A stretch of DNA of 64,000 bases from Promerops cafer (lineage: Eukaryota > Chordata > Aves > Passeriformes > Nectariniidae): positions 1-64,000 of the forward strand of contig VZSE01006227.1 of assembly GCA_013398275.1 (NCBI GenBank). The letters are read 5' to 3'. Below, piece after piece: positions 47,701 through 59,815 of the stretch; position 1 is the stretch's first letter; each line of letters begins with the position of its first letter. The position numbers were made by a program, and so were the translations under genes. The notes under the pieces were generated by a model. That model made no database searches and was not told where the DNA came from. It was given only the letters and a program-made list of their open reading frames with translations.

Positions 47701-49250
47701 TCTGCATGGCAACAGTCTAATCACAGCTTCCTTAAGTACCTTGAGCACAATGCTACGCATTTCAGTGGGGACATGCCAGATGTAGCCTAACATGGGGGGC
47801 AACCTGACCATTTCAGTAATAATAAGAATTGAGGGGATTCTCTTTTTTTTTCTTTTCTTTTTTTTTTTTTTTTAATAATGTGATGTTCTGCACAGTACAT
47901 ACAACCTGGAATGTGAACTATGCTAATGTCTAAAACAAAATCTGCAGGAAAACTCTGCACTCACACTTGTTTAAATAAGTAATATGTTGTGCAGAAGTGC
48001 TTATTCCCTGAGTTGCATGCATTCATGAAATGAAAGATGACTCACAGAAGAGGTCACTGTAAAGCAATATTATCTGAGCTTTTATTAGAACCTGGTGCTC
48101 TAATACTAGACAACAGCATCATTCACAAGGGAATAAAAGCTTGTGGGCATATGAATAGGGAGTGTTGTACAATTACAGAAACACCTGTGCTAAATAACCT
48201 TGCACTCATCCCCTAGGAAAATCTGCATGCTCAACAGTCCCGAAATTTCTCTTGTGTATATTAAGTTACAGCATAAAAGCATGGTATGATAAAACAGGCT
48301 AAAAAATATTCTTCAAGGGCATTTGTATAAAACCTATGGGTTTACCTCTTTTTTTTTCCCATCCTAAATACTGTCTGCAGTATTAAGCCACATTTCACTT
48401 CTGAGACAGCAGAGACCTCCCTCTACATAAAGAAACATTGCTTTTCATCATGCCATGGTGGCAAGGATATCCTTTCTGATTTTTAGCAGCTTAGTCTCTA
48501 GCCTTCTTGTTCTGAAAGCCTGTTCAAAGCTTGCCAGAACAATGGCAGTCCTGATACCGCTTTCTTTGGATAAAAAAGGTGTTTCTTCACCCCCTAATTT
48601 TTCATGGCCTCCTGCATTTGTGAGCCTCTGAAATACTACCTGCCAGAATGAGTAATACTGCAGAGAGGTTACAGGAAGCCCCCAAGGCAAAAGACTTTTG
48701 ATTAGGGATCTGACAATCTTTCAGGCACTCGTGTCATCCAGACACAGATATTTCAGTCTTAAGTGTCGCTTAGCATCAGCAATTAGCTCAGCTTGTGCTC
48801 ACACACATTCAAGTGTGGACATAAAGACTGTGTTGTGGGTTTCTCTGTAACAGTGCAGATACAGCTTGGTTGGATGCCAAATTAAAGCAAGACAGAGCAT
48901 CCTTCATGGGTCACTGTTTGGCCTAGAGGATGTTATAAATCTCACACTGGCTACAAGTGTACTATTTAAGCACAGGAGATTGCTACAGAGGTGAAACTTC
49001 TAATCTGTGTCTGTCCTGTTTCAAACATAGAATGACCCTCCCTCAAATGGACAGAAAGAGCAGAAGGAGATTCTCTGTTACTCTGCCACAAGTCAGTTTC
49101 ATTGACTACAGTTACCTGTATTCCCCTCTTTTACTCCTTCAAACCAAAGAAAAATCAGACCTTAGCACAGGGTTGGACCAGTTAGAGAGCAGAAAGATCA
49201 GATCAGTAAGTCTAGTCAGCTGTCAGGGCAGAATATAAACTCTTGAAAAA
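41746..49250. other. Long AT-rich tract without recognised genes
   Basis: About 7.5 kb. A GC-richer patch lies at 45590-45890 and another at 44090-44385, neither with an identity I can give. A homeodomain-like double TAATTA occurs at 46995-47007 and (TA)n at about 46744-46753. The T-rich tract at 47843-47874 is listed separately. Confidence 0.45.
47843..47874. repeat. T-rich low-complexity tract
   Basis: About 32 bases of T broken by single C residues. No adjoining retroposed sequence or target duplication seen. Confidence 0.8.
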
Positions 49251-49495
49251 TAGAATCATAGACTGATTTGACTTGGACAGGATATTAAAGGTCATCTAGA
49301 TCCAACTCCCTTGCAATGGGAAGGGACACCTTCCACTAGACAAGTTGCTAGGAGCCCCATCCAGCCTGGACCTGAACATTTCCAGGGATAGAGTTGTCAC
49401 AAATTCTCTGGGCAATATGTTCCAGCATGTTACCACCCTCATCAAAGGTGAAGAATTTCTTCCTAATATCTAATCTAAATCTATCTGATACAGGA
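49251..49495 (-). mobile_element. CR1 LINE 3' fragment, antisense
   Basis: Starts TAGAATCATAGACTGATTTG then typical blocks in order: AAAGGTCATCTAGATCCAAC, GGGACACCTTCCACTAGAC, and AATTTCTTCCTAATATCTAA. About 245 bp, well preserved at the terminus. Confidence 0.85.
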
Positions 49496-52400
49496 CTTTG
49501 TACAGAGTAAAAAGGTAGGAAATCAGGATTTTCCAGCCGATCCATGAAATGGCTACAATACAAGGACTGAATTTGCAGTCAGATCTGTAGCAAGAACTAG
49601 TGTAAGAGGGGAATGGGCAGTGCTAGTGACATCTCCTATACCAAATGACAAGAGAGAGTGTCTCCTGTGCTCTGAAGTGTGAAAGAAAGGGAAAGGATAC
49701 CGTGGTTGTGAAGCTGTCCCCGTCAAGCTGCTCTGAGGCCAAGAAGCTTGCCTTAATTATGACTTGGAGCAGCTTACTTACTCTTCACCTGCATGCCTTA
49801 ATTTCTTGACTGTAAATGTCACTACTGTCTGTGCCAGGAGATTTTATGAATAGGTATGTCCTTTATCAAATGCTGATGTTGCAGTTCTGTGGCCGTGCTG
49901 TGGATCACAGGCATTGGAAATGCTAACAAGCTAACTGAAAATTTGTTGTTAGACTCTTGGGACGACTACTGGAGCAACACTTCCACTCATTTTACCAAAT
50001 GAGTTGTGACACAAAGAGCCTGAATTCTCCCTATACATCTTTGAGTAGCCCATGCTAACTTTTACCCATTACTTTTCAGGATCCCAGGCTAAAATGCAGT
50101 GGTAGTTAAAGGATGAAAAAGTTTAAATAGCCATCTGTATCAATATTAGATGCTCTCAGAAATTATTCTAAAAATAATTATTATCCCTGAAGCAAAAACT
50201 GAAGCTGAAAAATGGAGCAGGTCTTACCATCAAGTTAACTGAAACAAGAAGTCAGCACTTTACTTAATATGAGCTTTATGCACCCTCCTGGTGCTCAAAG
50301 ACAAATCTTCCAGATGGATACCACCTTCCAGAGAGAATCAGGAAAGAACTGCAATTTAGAGTTTCACTTTGCAATGGGCAAACACCAAGAGAACACTTGG
50401 ATAGCTCATCTTCTATTACAGCAGTTTAGCCTGCCCATACAAAAATAAACCTTGTAAAGGCACCTTCTTTATATTTTCTCTTCCACACTCTAAGTCAAAT
50501 ACCCAGCTTTTGCAGGGAATAGAAAGGCAACATATTGCTGAGGTAAAAGGAAGACTGTAATGGCTTTGAATTTACAGAAAACTAAGGGGAGGACAACAGG
50601 GGGAGCTTATCTAGCAGCCTTTCTACCTTCACTTTCATTAAAAAAGAAGAGATTGTAGGAGGAAAAATTTGAAGTGTAGGCACAAATAATCAATCCAGAT
50701 TCTAGCTGGAAAAGTAAGGGCAGGTAGGTTTTTTTGTGTGGAAGATTTAAGGGAGAAGAAGCTGCATGTTGTATTATTCAAACAAACATCATCTTTACTT
50801 TGGTACATTAGGAAGCAGAGTCAGAAGGAGGCTTGCAGAAAAAGTGAATACAAGGCAGTTGTGATCACACATTTCCTCAGCTGGACTTTTAATCTGGCTT
50901 AAACTTCCATCAATTTTCTTCTCCCATAAGGCAAAGGGAGTACATAATATATATATCTATAAGGCTGCCCCCTGCTCCTTTCCCTCACCAAATGATCTAC
51001 CAAAGTGAATCTGCTTTGCATCCTTGCTACACTTACAGCTTGAGGCTTCAGCTCTAGAACAGCTTTCCAGCACTGGTGTCATGCAACAAGCAGGGCTAGT
51101 ATGAGGAAGCATCCTGCTATTCCATCTGTAATTGTCACTCTCCCCTAAAGTGTTATCTCATGCAGAGCTTCAGAAGGTGTGAGAAAACAACCATTAACTT
51201 TATTAAATAAAGGACATAACCTAGTAAAAACTTCTGGGCTTTTTTTTCAGGGGGAGGGAAAATATTCCCTGAAAATATTCCCTGCTGAATCTTGAGACTG
51301 TATAGCCAGGCTTACAAAACATTCTGATTAAGGAGAAAATGCTAATTCATTCCTATTATCTGTTGGGTTTATTATTTCCAGGGAGTGGTTTATAATAGAG
51401 TTGGCATCAATACTCACAATCATACACAACATATCAACACAATAGCTGTATCATTTTGACTGGCCCTTGCTTGAGTTATAGTAATGCCTGCTGGCATTGT
51501 CTTCTTACAGGAGGCTTGTCTCAGCAGTTCTGATTCTGTATAAACCGATTTGTTTAGCAGATTATAATAACTTAGCCATAAACATTTTTCTGGGGTTGAA
51601 TTATTGTTATTAGCAGAAGTAATGCTAGTAATATCTTAAATTTATATTTTGTCTTTCATTTCAAAAATCTCCAGGCACTTCCAGGAATGAAAAGAGTACC
51701 ATTACTTTTGTAAACCCTTACCAATGGTACTTTTCAGGATAAAAAACCCATACTGAATTACATCACAATTTTTTCGTGGGGGAGGAAATGTGTTTAATAC
51801 TTTCTTATGAGAAAGAAGTCAGGTGCACTTATCTGTACATCCATCCCCTCTACATATGCAGTGAGACCAACATTGTATACAATGAGTTGATACTCATGAG
51901 TGCTTCTTAATTTCAACTTTTATATTAATGTTTTTAATAATATTTGACTCATTAAGGTTTATGTTCTTAACAATACTTGTAATCCATATAATTACCATTT
52001 TATGGATATGTGAAATTAAACAAGAAATATTCATTTACTTGCCTGAATGGATAGCCAGGTGAGAAACTGAGTGAGGGAGACTTGTGGAGTGTGCTTAAAC
52101 AAGTCTGTCTAAATGAGCAGAAGAATTAAGAATCAAAGAAGCATCTACACTTCTGCTGTGAACTCTCTAAGGAGCCAAATCAGATAGCCCGGATACATAA
52201 ACTTCTTTCTCTATACATGATTTGACTTAAAGCCATTAAGATAAATGAAGCAATTGCTACAAAACCCCAAAGGACAGAAAGTCTCACATTAAAGACTGTC
52301 TGCCTAGAGTAGCTGTAATCCATTGAATGCAAGGGGGAATGTTTGGCATCCATAAACATGTACCACCAGCAAGCTGAGAAGTTAAGACAAGACTGACAAT

Positions 52401-52815
52401 GAAGAAGATTTTAGCAGGGATGATTGTTGCAGTGTGCTGTTGCTGGACTTTTCCTTGAACAAGACAGGTACAGTATTCTCCAGGCCCAACAGTCTGCTTC
52501 AGAGTTACAGCAGAGATCTTGCCCAGAAAGCAGAGCTCTAGCAGTGAAGGGTCTCATTATGGTTCAGTCTGTAGGGACCAGCTATAATTGCAGTTTTTGC
52601 AAAAAGTGAGTCTATTAAACTTTTTAACAGTCAAGAAAAGTTCATTCAGCCTATTACAGAATACAATGTGAGAAGTGTAGGTCACTTTTTTCTAGCACAT
52701 GTTCAATAGTGTCCTGGTTTTATAGTGTCTAAATAAAGCAGAAAGAGTTTGGACATGTGGTGCCACTAGTGCTTCAGGACAATGAATCACAACCTGTGAT
52801 GACGAAATTACCTCA
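49496..52815. other. AT-rich non-coding DNA
   Basis: About 3.3 kb. Contains one 13-bp perfect tandem duplication (51259-51284). No gene or LTR recognised. Confidence 0.5.
51259..51284. repeat. 13-bp unit duplicated in tandem
   Basis: AAAATATTCCCTG occurs twice back to back. Confidence 0.9.
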
Positions 52816-52880
52816 AAATCATAAAATCAGAGTGTCTTGGGTTGGAAGTGACCTTAAAGATCATCAAGCTCCAAACCCCC
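52816..52880 (-). mobile_element. Short CR1 3' fragment, antisense
   Basis: AATCATAAAATCAGAGTGTC then GGGTTGGAAGTGACCTTAAA and GATCATCAAGCTCCAA: only the last ~65 bp of a CR1 are evident. Confidence 0.7.
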
Positions 52881-54556
52881 ATAACTCGTGAACATTTTCT
52901 CTGGGAATTCACAATCTGTGTGGACCTCTGCCTCATGGAGTAACAGACTCAGTCCAAACTGCCACAGGGAGCATTTCATGCAGATAGTACTCCCTTGGGA
53001 TCCCAGAGGACATTCAGTAACAGGGTCCTTGAGACAGGTATCTTGTTCCTGAATACTGTCCCCCAAAATGAGAGATATACATATCCAGATTTAAAATGTC
53101 CAGACTCATCTGAAATCATATCCATTATGGAAAACTGGATGATAGAAAAATTCTAAAAAAATATACCACTGAAAGATGATCAGTGGTTCAGATGATCATA
53201 CGGTTCAAAAAACTTCCCTGCTCTGTAAGTTTGTGTGTTTTCTAAAATTTGAATTATTCATAGCAAAATAATAAAATGAAAGAAGGAAGGCAAAGATACA
53301 ATAGTGCAGCTGTCCAATTCCCACACTGTCAGTTTCCCATACCACTTTAAAATCCACAGATAGGAGGCTTAGCAGCCATGGGTATGTGGCCATGGGAACT
53401 GCTGCCCATGGCAAATAAAAGATCAAACACAGACCACAGGTAGCCTCAGTCCAACAGCAGCCAATATTCTCTTTTAAGGTGTAAAATGTTTAAGACAGTC
53501 CACCACACAACTACAGATTTTTATTTCACATCCTTAGGTTGGTTACTATTAAGTCCAGGATGTACCCGAAACAGGACAGAAGAAGGAAGTCTAATCCTTA
53601 TGAAGGCATGCTCAGTCAGAGCAAGTACATTATTCAGATCAGCATTGCAAGGTCAGAGTTCAAACACTAGACCATTAGGAGATCACATTTCAGGGTCTTT
53701 AAACACATAAGATAAACAGAAAGACACCAAATTTCTGCTGAGAGTCCATGGGCCTAATTTTATTATCCCTGAATAAGCAGGAATACTTTAATTTCTTTAT
53801 GGTAGGCTATACAGGACTAGAAGAAGGTAGATCAAATGTTGGCAACTATTAGCTGTATTCTTTCTTTTGGATTACTGAGATGATCATGTTAGTGTTTGGC
53901 CATCTTTTTTACACCCTTTTACATAATAAAAGTACCCAGCTTTTCAACAATTACTCTTGTAGTTAGGATGGCTATTTTCCTCAGAATACCAAATATAAGA
54001 AGTGTTTTTAAAACAGAAGCTTGTTTGAAATGTGTTTCAGACCAGAAATTTTTTATAAATGAAAACTGAATTTTGTGTCTCTTTTCTGACAAATTTCATG
54101 AGATAATCCAAAGTTATCAGACAATCAGGCATTTACTTTGTAGTTCCTGTTTTATTCAATAAACTGTTCTGGGTTTCACAACAGGCCCATCTTAAACATC
54201 TGTTAACACTTGAATTTTTTCAAATAGCTGAATTACCACCTATATGAAAGAAATGCTCAGGATCTCCTACCAGCAGAGGGCAACAAACCTTATCATAAGT
54301 TCTTTGCCAGACTAAGACGTTGGTGTTTTCTCAAGGCACACATCACCGTCCCCATGTCCCCACCAAACCTCAGTTTCACTGCACTGGTCCACTCACTCAG
54401 ACAAATGAACTTGTCTTGCCAAGTGTTACAATGCATCAGCACCATATGGCTGGTGGAAAATAAACTAGCTATTATTTGCACATCTGCTGAGTAATATTAT
54501 GTTAAAACATTACATGCACAATTATGTTCAATTATATTAAACAAATCAACATACTT

Positions 54557-54577
54557 AAAATAAATAAATAAATAAAT
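54557..54577. repeat. (AAAT)n microsatellite
   Basis: Five uninterrupted AAAT units. Confidence 0.9.
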
Positions 54578-55996
54578 CTACATAAATTAAACAAATTCAC
54601 GTAATGCTGAATCTCCAGGGCTTGCACATCTTTAGTCACAGGGAGTTTAGTGCAGGGTAGCAGATGTTGCCCATTTATTAATTGGATATAATATGTTTAA
54701 AATGTCAAGTGCACAACAATAATTTCATAATGGATATTCATTTTAGGCAAATAAATAAAAGTCAAAGTTTTTAAAAGACATCAGAGGAGTTGCACAAAAT
54801 CTATCATGCCAACATATAGTCTTCAACACATGTGAGCAAACAGGGCATTTTTCAGGCCACAGACAAGAAAGCAATGTTTACACTTCCACTTTGGAATTAT
54901 TCCCAAACTCATTTGCAATATGACTTGAATATGCTTGGTTTCCTTCTCGCCTTTCTTTTCTAATGGTTTTATCTGTTCTTGCTTCTTATTTTGCTTGGTG
55001 CTTCCTTTGTCACAGATCTTACTTATGCATTTTCTTTTGCCCAGTCTGTTTATTGAGGGATATTTGTCCAGACTATAGATTAACACTGATAGTGGGACTG
55101 GGTCAGTTGAACATGCACTTTGTGAAGCAGAAAGTTTCTTTCTTTTCTTTTTCCAGTACTCACCCCCAACTTGCAAATGCTATCCTGGCTGGCCATATTG
55201 TGTTAATAGCCTGGTCAACACAAACACAACATTAAATCCAAATGTTTTCATCAGAAAGAATGTGGTGTGTAGATGATAGCATGCTAGGGCTGAGTAAGGG
55301 ACCTGCGGTAAGTGAATTGTGAGATTTCTTTAGGATTTAATCTTAGCAGGTATTTTAAATACCTACTTCATCAGCTGCTGTAGACGCACAACAGTATATT
55401 TCACAATTCAACTTTGTCCAATACCAGCTGCTAGAAAGTATTATCACTACCCAGTTCCATGTACTTATAATCCTTGCCACACCTGTGGGGTATTTTCTCC
55501 TAGCTTTTCCTTCTGAACCACAGATAGGAGTTAGTGGCAATGCTGAAGCTTTTATTCCAGCCCAGTTATAACTAAACCCAGATTGGACCTGTCTATATCC
55601 ATATTTCCATCTGATAGTGCACAATATATTTGTGAATAATATGTACATATGGAAGCAAAAATGCTTTTTCATAAAAAATACTGGCTTTTTTTGAATATAC
55701 CCATTTCAGAATACAATGATCATCTGCGGTCTTTAAGTACCTCAGGGGCTCAGAAAGCCCAAATGGGAGGAAAGGCATCCTGTGCAAGACTGTAGGCTCT
55801 CTGAATGTAAAAGAAAAGATGTCCAAGAAAGAGCTCTTTCAGTCCACAAAGGATCAAAAGCCATATGAAAAAATTAAAAATTAACGCACTTATCCTTTAT
55901 CCACCTCAATAAAGCATTAATCTAGTAAATAATAAACACCTAAATCAAAGTAGATGAAAAATGGTGTGCTCTTGTGCTACAAAAAATTTGTTGGCC

Positions 55997-56024
55997 AGAA
56001 CCATACTGAAAGAACCATACTGAA
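55997..56024. repeat. 14-bp unit duplicated in tandem
   Basis: AGAACCATACTGAA occurs twice in succession. Confidence 0.9.
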
Positions 56025-59000
56025 AGAGCACATTCCAAGGGTTTACTTTTCTTATTCTGCAGGTGGCAGAGAAAAGATGTTTTCTTTTGAGACTGCAGTG
56101 CAAGGTAGGACTTTGCAAACTGCAATATGCCCTTTCTGGGTAGTCCCTGTTACATAATGTTTTGACATACTTCTTGAAAAAACATAAAACAATAAAGCAT
56201 TCTAGGAAATTTTCTGCATGTGAATCTGGCCACTTGAGTAAGCATCTGGCAAATAAACAGAGCTGACAGAAGGATTCCCAACCCTCTCCATCTCCATCTT
56301 CCAATTTCTAATAGATTTATTTCAGTTTGCTCCAGCTCTGTGATTTACCATGGAAATGCTTAGTTTACTGTTGAGGCTGTTTTCTGTTTTCCTGAGCTGG
56401 AAACGTGCCAAGGGGTGTCCTGGCTGGATATCAAAAGACAGCCTTAGCAGGAGGATGAATGAATATATTGGTATGGAGGGTTAATTTTGGAAATGCCACT
56501 GTGATGTGAAAAAATCCTCTGCTCCCATGCTGTTCATGGTCCAGTATCCAGCAGGTACAAGAAAGTTCATGGCTAAATTCTGTTGTGTCTAAGCCTAAAT
56601 AATTTTAACCACTCCTTTGCTCCATGCAAAAGTAGCACAACACTGACTTGACTTGGCCTCTGAAGCTGTACCTATGGCCTGTGAGTTGGTTTGGAGGTGC
56701 CTGCTGATGAATTACAAATAACAGGACAGCACACACACCTTTCCCATAAATCTCCTTATGTGTGGCCAGCTCCACTGCTCTTGAGGGTCTGTGGTCCTCC
56801 CTGTGTCCCTGGCTGTCGCTCTGCTCCAGATGAGACCAGCCACTGCAACATCCCCAGCCACTCCCCATCTCACCTCCTGCTGCAGACATGTGGTTCCACA
56901 TCAGTATTGGCAGGATTTCCAGGGGAAATACAGCTCAGTACAGTGAATCCCTGTAAAACTGTTTTCATCCTTTTAATCACAATAGGTCCTCCTACTTACA
57001 AACCCAACCTATCTCCTGCAACTGCTAAAACAACATACATTTCTTTACTTCTGCATTTGATGAAAACAAGGCTGTGTCTTGTAGGGCGTCTCCCCACCCC
57101 TGACTGCAATGAGAAAAAGCCAACCGTTTGTAGCAGGGATCAAGCCTCTGATTTTCAGTACTGTGAATAAATCTCATTTATCTTTCTCACTTGGGAAGCC
57201 AGCAAGCAGAAATACACATTTAAAAAAGGAGACCAGCTTTCTCTGTACCTTAGGAACAGTAGCTAGGGAAAAGGAAGACAGACAACTATTGAGGGAGACG
57301 ATTGACCTAGATTATTTCTAGTGATAAATTGAAGTATCTTCCTTTCAAAACTTTACAAGCACCAACTGCATTTTGATGAGGAGGAATTCTACTCATCACC
57401 AACAAAATTTTTTAACTGACACCTGAGTCTTAAAGAGCAAAATTTTTGTGCAATATTTTCACGAGCATAAACAATATTTGAAGTCTTGGACTGCGCTTTT
57501 TCAATGAGTAATTAACCCCAGTATTCATTAAGCAATTGAAAAGTATAATTTGTTTTTGTAGTGTGGGAGCACATTTTATTCCTGATCTAGTTCTTTTAGT
57601 TGAAAAGAGAGTTTGCAGTAATTTGACTACTGACTAATATCAAAGTATCCTTCATCTCAAAGCCATGAAGCTACAGAACAAAATTTATTAAGTGCTCAAG
57701 ATCAGTGGCAAGATCAAGATGGAACACCTGAGTGAGTAGTATACCAATGGAAGTTTCCTGGAAGGAGTCATATGGTTGAAAATCTTTTCATGTGGGGCTT
57801 TGGTGTCAGGCACTTCATGTTGTAGAGTTGTTATGAATGCAGCATGGAGGATGGGTACTCAGTTTGACTGGGTTGGCACTCATGTAAATGCTGCAGAATT
57901 TCAAAGCAAATGCAAACCTTCCCCTTCCCCCTCCTCCCTTAATCCAGCTGGGGCTAGGGAGAGAGAGAATTACTAACAGACTGAGTGTGATTCTGCTACT
58001 TTGCATCAGATTGTGGTAGTATACAGCAGGGAAGAACAAGTCTTTCTTTGTATGTGAGCACAGCATAGATTTCCTTCTATAAAGGAATGATTCTTTTTTA
58101 AAGTGTACCATTAGTGGGAAGAAAGCACAATGCACAACCACCACCGTGACTAGTTCCCTCACTTGAAACCATTGTGGAGATATTTACCTTAGGGAAGTAA
58201 ATATGAAAGCCTTGAGATTCTTCCTTCTTAAATGAGAAGCAGTACCAAGCCTCGCTGACCTCTTGCTCAAGAAAGCCTGGGGCTTTCTCGAAATGAAGAA
58301 AGAAGGAAGCTGAATAGATTTATGATTTGTGGAACAATGCAGGAAAAAACTATCATAATAATCCCAAACCCTGAACTTCTCTGCTTAAGCAGAATGCCAA
58401 TATTGTTTAAGCTAAATTCTACCAGCTCCACATAAGCATTCTGGAGAGACTCTCTGTATGAGTTTTAACCTGTTTTCCTCAGTGATCCTTCATTAATAAG
58501 GACTGGTTCATAGGCCAGCCAAAGTCCAACTATAGCTTTCAGCTTTGTGACCTCCTTGTGGATGACCGTGGGTCCATGATACTGTTTTTCTACAGTATGT
58601 TGCAGAAATGAATCACTTGTCTGCATGCAGGCCAAGTCTCCACATGTTGGATCAATTTTGCAGGCCACACAGTGTACACAAAAGCTAGCCAGAGACATAT
58701 GCTTTTGTGCCCATGGATGATCCCCAGAATGCAAATAAAGCCACTTCCCACCCACAAGTCACACGTCAGTCTATAAAAACAGACTAAACCTGAAAAAATA
58801 CTTTGACTTTACAAAGTGCAGTCCTGTCTCCATACATCCTTTTCTCTGAGGTAGGACTTCCGAAGTCCTAGACACTTGATTTTCCTCCCCACTCATCTCT
58901 TTTTACATAGTGCAATGCACAGCTCACTGGCTCACTGTGATGATCATGGAGCCAAAATACAGACACCTGGAGTGAAAGTGTAGATCTGACCCTACAGTCT

Positions 59001-59256
59001 GCCTTTGAAGCACTTAGGGGAGAGCTCTGAAGAATGGAAGAGGAAAAATGAAAACAGTGTGGCAGGAAATAGTCACCAGGGGAAGTATGAAATAAATGGG
59101 TCCACGGTATACAAAAGCTTGTAACTTTCCAAGACTGCAGAAGGGAAGACGGGGAAAAGAAAAACATGTAAAGACAGGAAACAGTAAGAGAAAGTGACCT
59201 GGCTGTTCTAAAGAGATGCCATAGGTAGGCATGCACATGAAAAAGGAGTGTAGGCA

Positions 59257-59815
59257 TGTTGTATTGTGTTTTGTTTCCCACCTAAAGTTTAAAATGGTTT
59301 GTCCCTTTTGTTAATTGTACCCACCCCTTTTCCTGTCAGTTATTGTAACCCCACCTTCTGTTCCCGAAGGTTCCCTCTCAATCATTGTAGTCCTTCCCTT
59401 CCCGACCTGTCCGTAAGTTGTAACCCCTCCCCTTTTTCCAGAATGTTCCCTGTTCCTCGGTACCCCATTGGTAAATGTGACCTCTTCCTCCTCCCCTCAA
59501 TTCTCCATTGGATGAACTCCTCCTCTCTCCCCTCCCTTGAATGTGTCTCATTGGTTAGTGACCGGTACCCACCCCCTGATTCCACCCCCTTTAAAAACCC
59601 TTGCACGGAGGTGTTCGGGGCTGTTCTGGTCCCTGAACCCTCCTGGCAGGATTCCCTTTACCTTCGACCTTCCAATAAAATCCTGACCAGGAACCTCACA
59701 CCAGCAGTCTTCTCGCCTCCTTTAGTTCCTCTTGGACTGCGACTGTTCCTGTGATCCCGACCCATGGTAGGACTGACAGGACCATCTGTGACCATTCCAG
59801 CTGTCAGTCCCCACA
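59257..59815 (+). mobile_element. Solo LTR F2 (F family, ERVK-like)
   Basis: A 559-bp plus-strand LTR from TGTTGTATTG to CCCCACA. AATAAA at 59674-59679 is the poly(A) signal. TTTAAAAA at 59588-59595 stands where F1 has TTTATAAA, so the TATA box is degenerate here. ATTGG (inverted CCAAT) boxes lie in U3 (for example 59467, 59507 and 59550). The cap-site stretch 59600-59627 is almost identical to F1's. A 151-codon plus-strand frame (59299-59754) lies wholly inside the LTR and is stop-poor because U3 is C-rich; it is not a gene. No clear target duplication (AGGCA left, CTTAG right). Confidence 0.75.

Larger units (their letters stand above)
52881..59256. other. AT-rich non-coding DNA
   Basis: About 6.4 kb. 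Contains an (AAAT)5 run (54557-54577) and a 14-bp tandem duplication (55997-56024). A 159-codon plus frame at 56691-57170 and others of 105-119 codons have no splice context or recognisable domain and look like chance. Confidence 0.45.

Noticed and set aside
56691..57170. 159-codon plus-strand frame
   Set aside because: No domain, no splice context and no neighbouring exon; treated as chance.
59299..59754. 151-codon plus-strand frame
   Set aside because: Entirely inside LTR F2; C-rich U3 sequence has few stops.
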